Position numbers and translations under genes: made by a program. From an uncultured Collinsella sp. (GTDB lineage Bacteria; Actinomycetota; Coriobacteriia; Coriobacteriales; Coriobacteriaceae), in contig CABUGR010000042.1 of assembly GCA_902491135.1 (NCBI GenBank), positions 1-7,464 of the forward strand: a stretch of 7,464 nt of DNA, written 5' to 3'. This document shows, piece after piece, positions 6,535 through 7,464 of this stretch. The notes beneath the pieces were generated by a model that worked only from the letters and a program-made list of their open reading frames with translations, ran no database searches and was not told where the DNA came from. Position 1 is the first letter of the stretch; each line of letters opens with the position of its first letter.

Positions 6535-6807
6535 CTAGCGGACGCGGTGCGAGGCGCGCGTGAGCAAGTAGTCGGCGACAAACAGAATGACGGCCACGAT
6601 TGCGTAATCCAGGCGGAACACGCCGCCAAAGGGAGAGGTGATGACGCCGTAGCCGGCGATGGCGCTTGGCAGCGCGCGCGAAAGCTCAACGACAAAGCCC
6701 ACGATCTGCAGCTTGGCGGTGAGGCCGCTAAAACACAGCAGCACGGTCATCGCGCTCATAAAGATGCCGGAGATGCGGCACGCGATGGCGATGATGCTCA
6801 TCGCCAC
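6535..6807 (-). CDS. Small hydrophobic membrane protein of unknown function
   Basis: I do not recognise this protein. From ATG 6801 it has 88 residues. From GTG 6807 it has 90, which I prefer slightly because AAGG (within TAAGG at the end of the ABC-F gene) is 8 bases before the GTG but 14 before the ATG. Hydrophobic segments are visible at ~10-27 and ~64-80 (counted from the ATG). A longer, partly amphipathic stretch at ~31-54 contains FVVELSRALPSAIAGYG. The C-terminus is short and basic (TRASHRVR), so it probably faces the cytoplasm. The gene begins about ten bases after the ABC-F stop and ends at TAG 6535-6537. It is in the same frame as the M50 protease downstream, so the two could be separate proteins or one frame interrupted by an amber codon. 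The open frame continues upstream to 6951, but that part is the out-of-frame shadow of the ABC-F gene. Confidence 0.6.
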   Translation of the reverse strand: MAMSIIAIACRISGIFMSAMTVLLCFSGLTAKLQIVGFVVELSRALPSAIAGYGVITSPFGGVFRLDYAIVAVILFVADYLLTRASHRVR

Positions 6808-6817
6808 GGCAGCGGCC

Positions 6818-7464
6818 TTACGAGAGTTCACGCGCGGTCTCCTCTTCGATCTGGGTGGAAAGCTCCAGCCATTCGTCCTCGAGCTTGGGCAGCTCCTGCT
6901 TAAGGCCGTTATATTCCCCCAGCGCGGCGTTGAACTTATCCTGATCGGCATAAAGCTCTTCGCTTGCCATCAATTCCATAAGCTCGTCATAGCGGGCACG
7001 CTTTTTGTCAAGCTCTGCCTCGATCTTCTTGAGCTGGTTGCGCACGCCCTTGAGTTTTTTGTTGAGCGCAGCGCGGGCCTGGGCCTCGGCACGCTTTTGC
7101 TCCTTGGTCTTTTTGCCCTCGGCAGGCTTGGAAGCGGTGGCGGGGGTGTCGGGCTGGGCCGCGGTGACCTTAGCGGACTTGGTCGCGGCCGGTGCACTCT
7201 CCCCTACCGCCTCGGCGGCGGCGCGGGCTGCGAGGTCCTCGCGCTTGTAGAGGTAGTAGTCGTAGTCTCCGTCGTAGACCGTGACCTTGCCATCGCGGAT
7301 GTCAATGATGCGGTTGGCCACAGCGCGTACCAGGTGCTCGTCGTGGCTGATCAGCACGATGGTGCCGGGGAAGTTCTGCAGGGCGTTCTCGAGCATGTCC
7401 ACCGAGTCGATGTCCAGGTGGTTGGTGGGCTCGTCCAGGCACAGGAGCGCCTCGGGGGCCACGA
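6818..7464 (-). CDS. ABC-F family ATPase, C-terminal part (partial)
   Basis: This is the end of a soluble, duplicated-ATPase protein of the ABC-F type (Uup/EttA/antibiotic-resistance group), which acts on ribosomes rather than in transport. The N-terminus, both Walker A motifs and the first ATPase domain lie beyond the right edge. The visible 214 residues begin just before Walker B with the ABC-F hallmark LDEPTNHLD (9-17). The switch histidine is in LISHDEHLV (37-45), and a YDGDYDYYL segment follows (63-71), typical of the end of the second ATPase domain. Residues ~78-116 form an Ala/Pro/Thr/Lys-rich flexible linker. Residues ~117-214 form a charged coiled-coil hairpin ([20 protein letters not shown], later [18 protein letters not shown]), like the C-terminal domain of Uup-type proteins. 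That domain in Uup binds DNA; the subfamily here cannot be settled without the missing interdomain linker. No membrane segments are present. Confidence 0.95.
   Translation of the reverse strand, partial: VAPEALLCLDEPTNHLDIDSVDMLENALQNFPGTIVLISHDEHLVRAVANRIIDIRDGKVTVYDGDYDYYLYKREDLAARAAAEAVGESAPAATKSAKVTAAQPDTPATASKPAEGKKTKEQKRAEAQARAALNKKLKGVRNQLKKIEAELDKKRARYDELMELMASEELYADQDKFNAALGEYNGLKQELPKLEDEWLELSTQIEEETARELS

Noticed and set aside
6808..6951. Extended N-terminus of the small membrane protein up to 6951
   Set aside because: That part overlaps the ABC-F coiled-coil coding region in another frame and reads as Arg/Ser/Pro-rich shadow sequence.
7100..7240. Possible repeat array in the Ala/Pro/Lys-rich part of the ABC-F gene
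   Set aside because: No regular period is visible; it is a low-complexity protein linker common before the coiled-coil domain.
1..7464. Mobile elements, CRISPR, tRNA/rRNA or horizontally acquired island
   Set aside because: I saw no inverted-repeat ends, spaced direct repeats, tRNA-like folds or abrupt change in composition; all genes look like core chromosome.

Overview
The window is GC-rich (roughly 60% by eye) and every gene I can support lies on the minus strand, so it is transcribed from position 7464 towards 1. Gene content, order and protein style (scpA-scpB-rluB-cmk followed by plsC-ispH and a PDZ/radical-SAM DUF512 protein) suggest a chromosomal housekeeping region of an actinobacterium, most likely a Coriobacteriia member such as Collinsella. 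The lineage call comes from remembered gene neighbourhoods and composition, not from a search. I see no rRNA, tRNA, CRISPR array, insertion sequence or phage gene.

Layout in the direction of transcription: (1) 7464-6818, the C-terminal part of an ABC-F ATPase, cut by the window edge; (2) 6807-6535, a small hydrophobic protein of unknown function; (3) 6501-5869, a site-2-protease-like M50 membrane metalloprotease whose start is problematic, because the open frame upstream is closed by an amber codon shared with gene 2; (4) an 84-base gap with a small GC-rich hairpin and a strong ribosome binding site; (5) 5784-4972 scpA and 4960-4232 scpB, the kleisin and winged-helix partners of SMC; (6) 4245-3283, a large-subunit RsuA/RluB-type pseudouridine synthase; (7) 3216-2530 cmk, CMP kinase; (8) 2526-1798, a plsC-like acyltransferase; (9) 1795-896 ispH; (10) 893-1, a PDZ/radical-SAM/DUF512 protein cut by the window edge.

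From scpA downward the genes are tightly packed. scpB and rluB overlap by 14 bases, three junctions have only 2-3 bases between stop and start, and several Shine-Dalgarno sequences lie inside the end of the preceding gene. This suggests one polycistronic unit with translational coupling. It would tie chromosome segregation (ScpAB), ribosome maturation (RluB), nucleotide supply (Cmk), phospholipid synthesis (PlsC) and isoprenoid synthesis (IspH) to common expression.

Most of the window is ordinary core genome. The points most worth a second look are the amber codon and missing normal start at the M50 protease, the Asp-to-Glu change in the catalytic motif of the PlsC-like protein, the uncharacterised small membrane protein next to the protease, and the strongly acidic segments in both ScpA and ScpB. 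I found no convincing sign of a wholly new multi-gene system.
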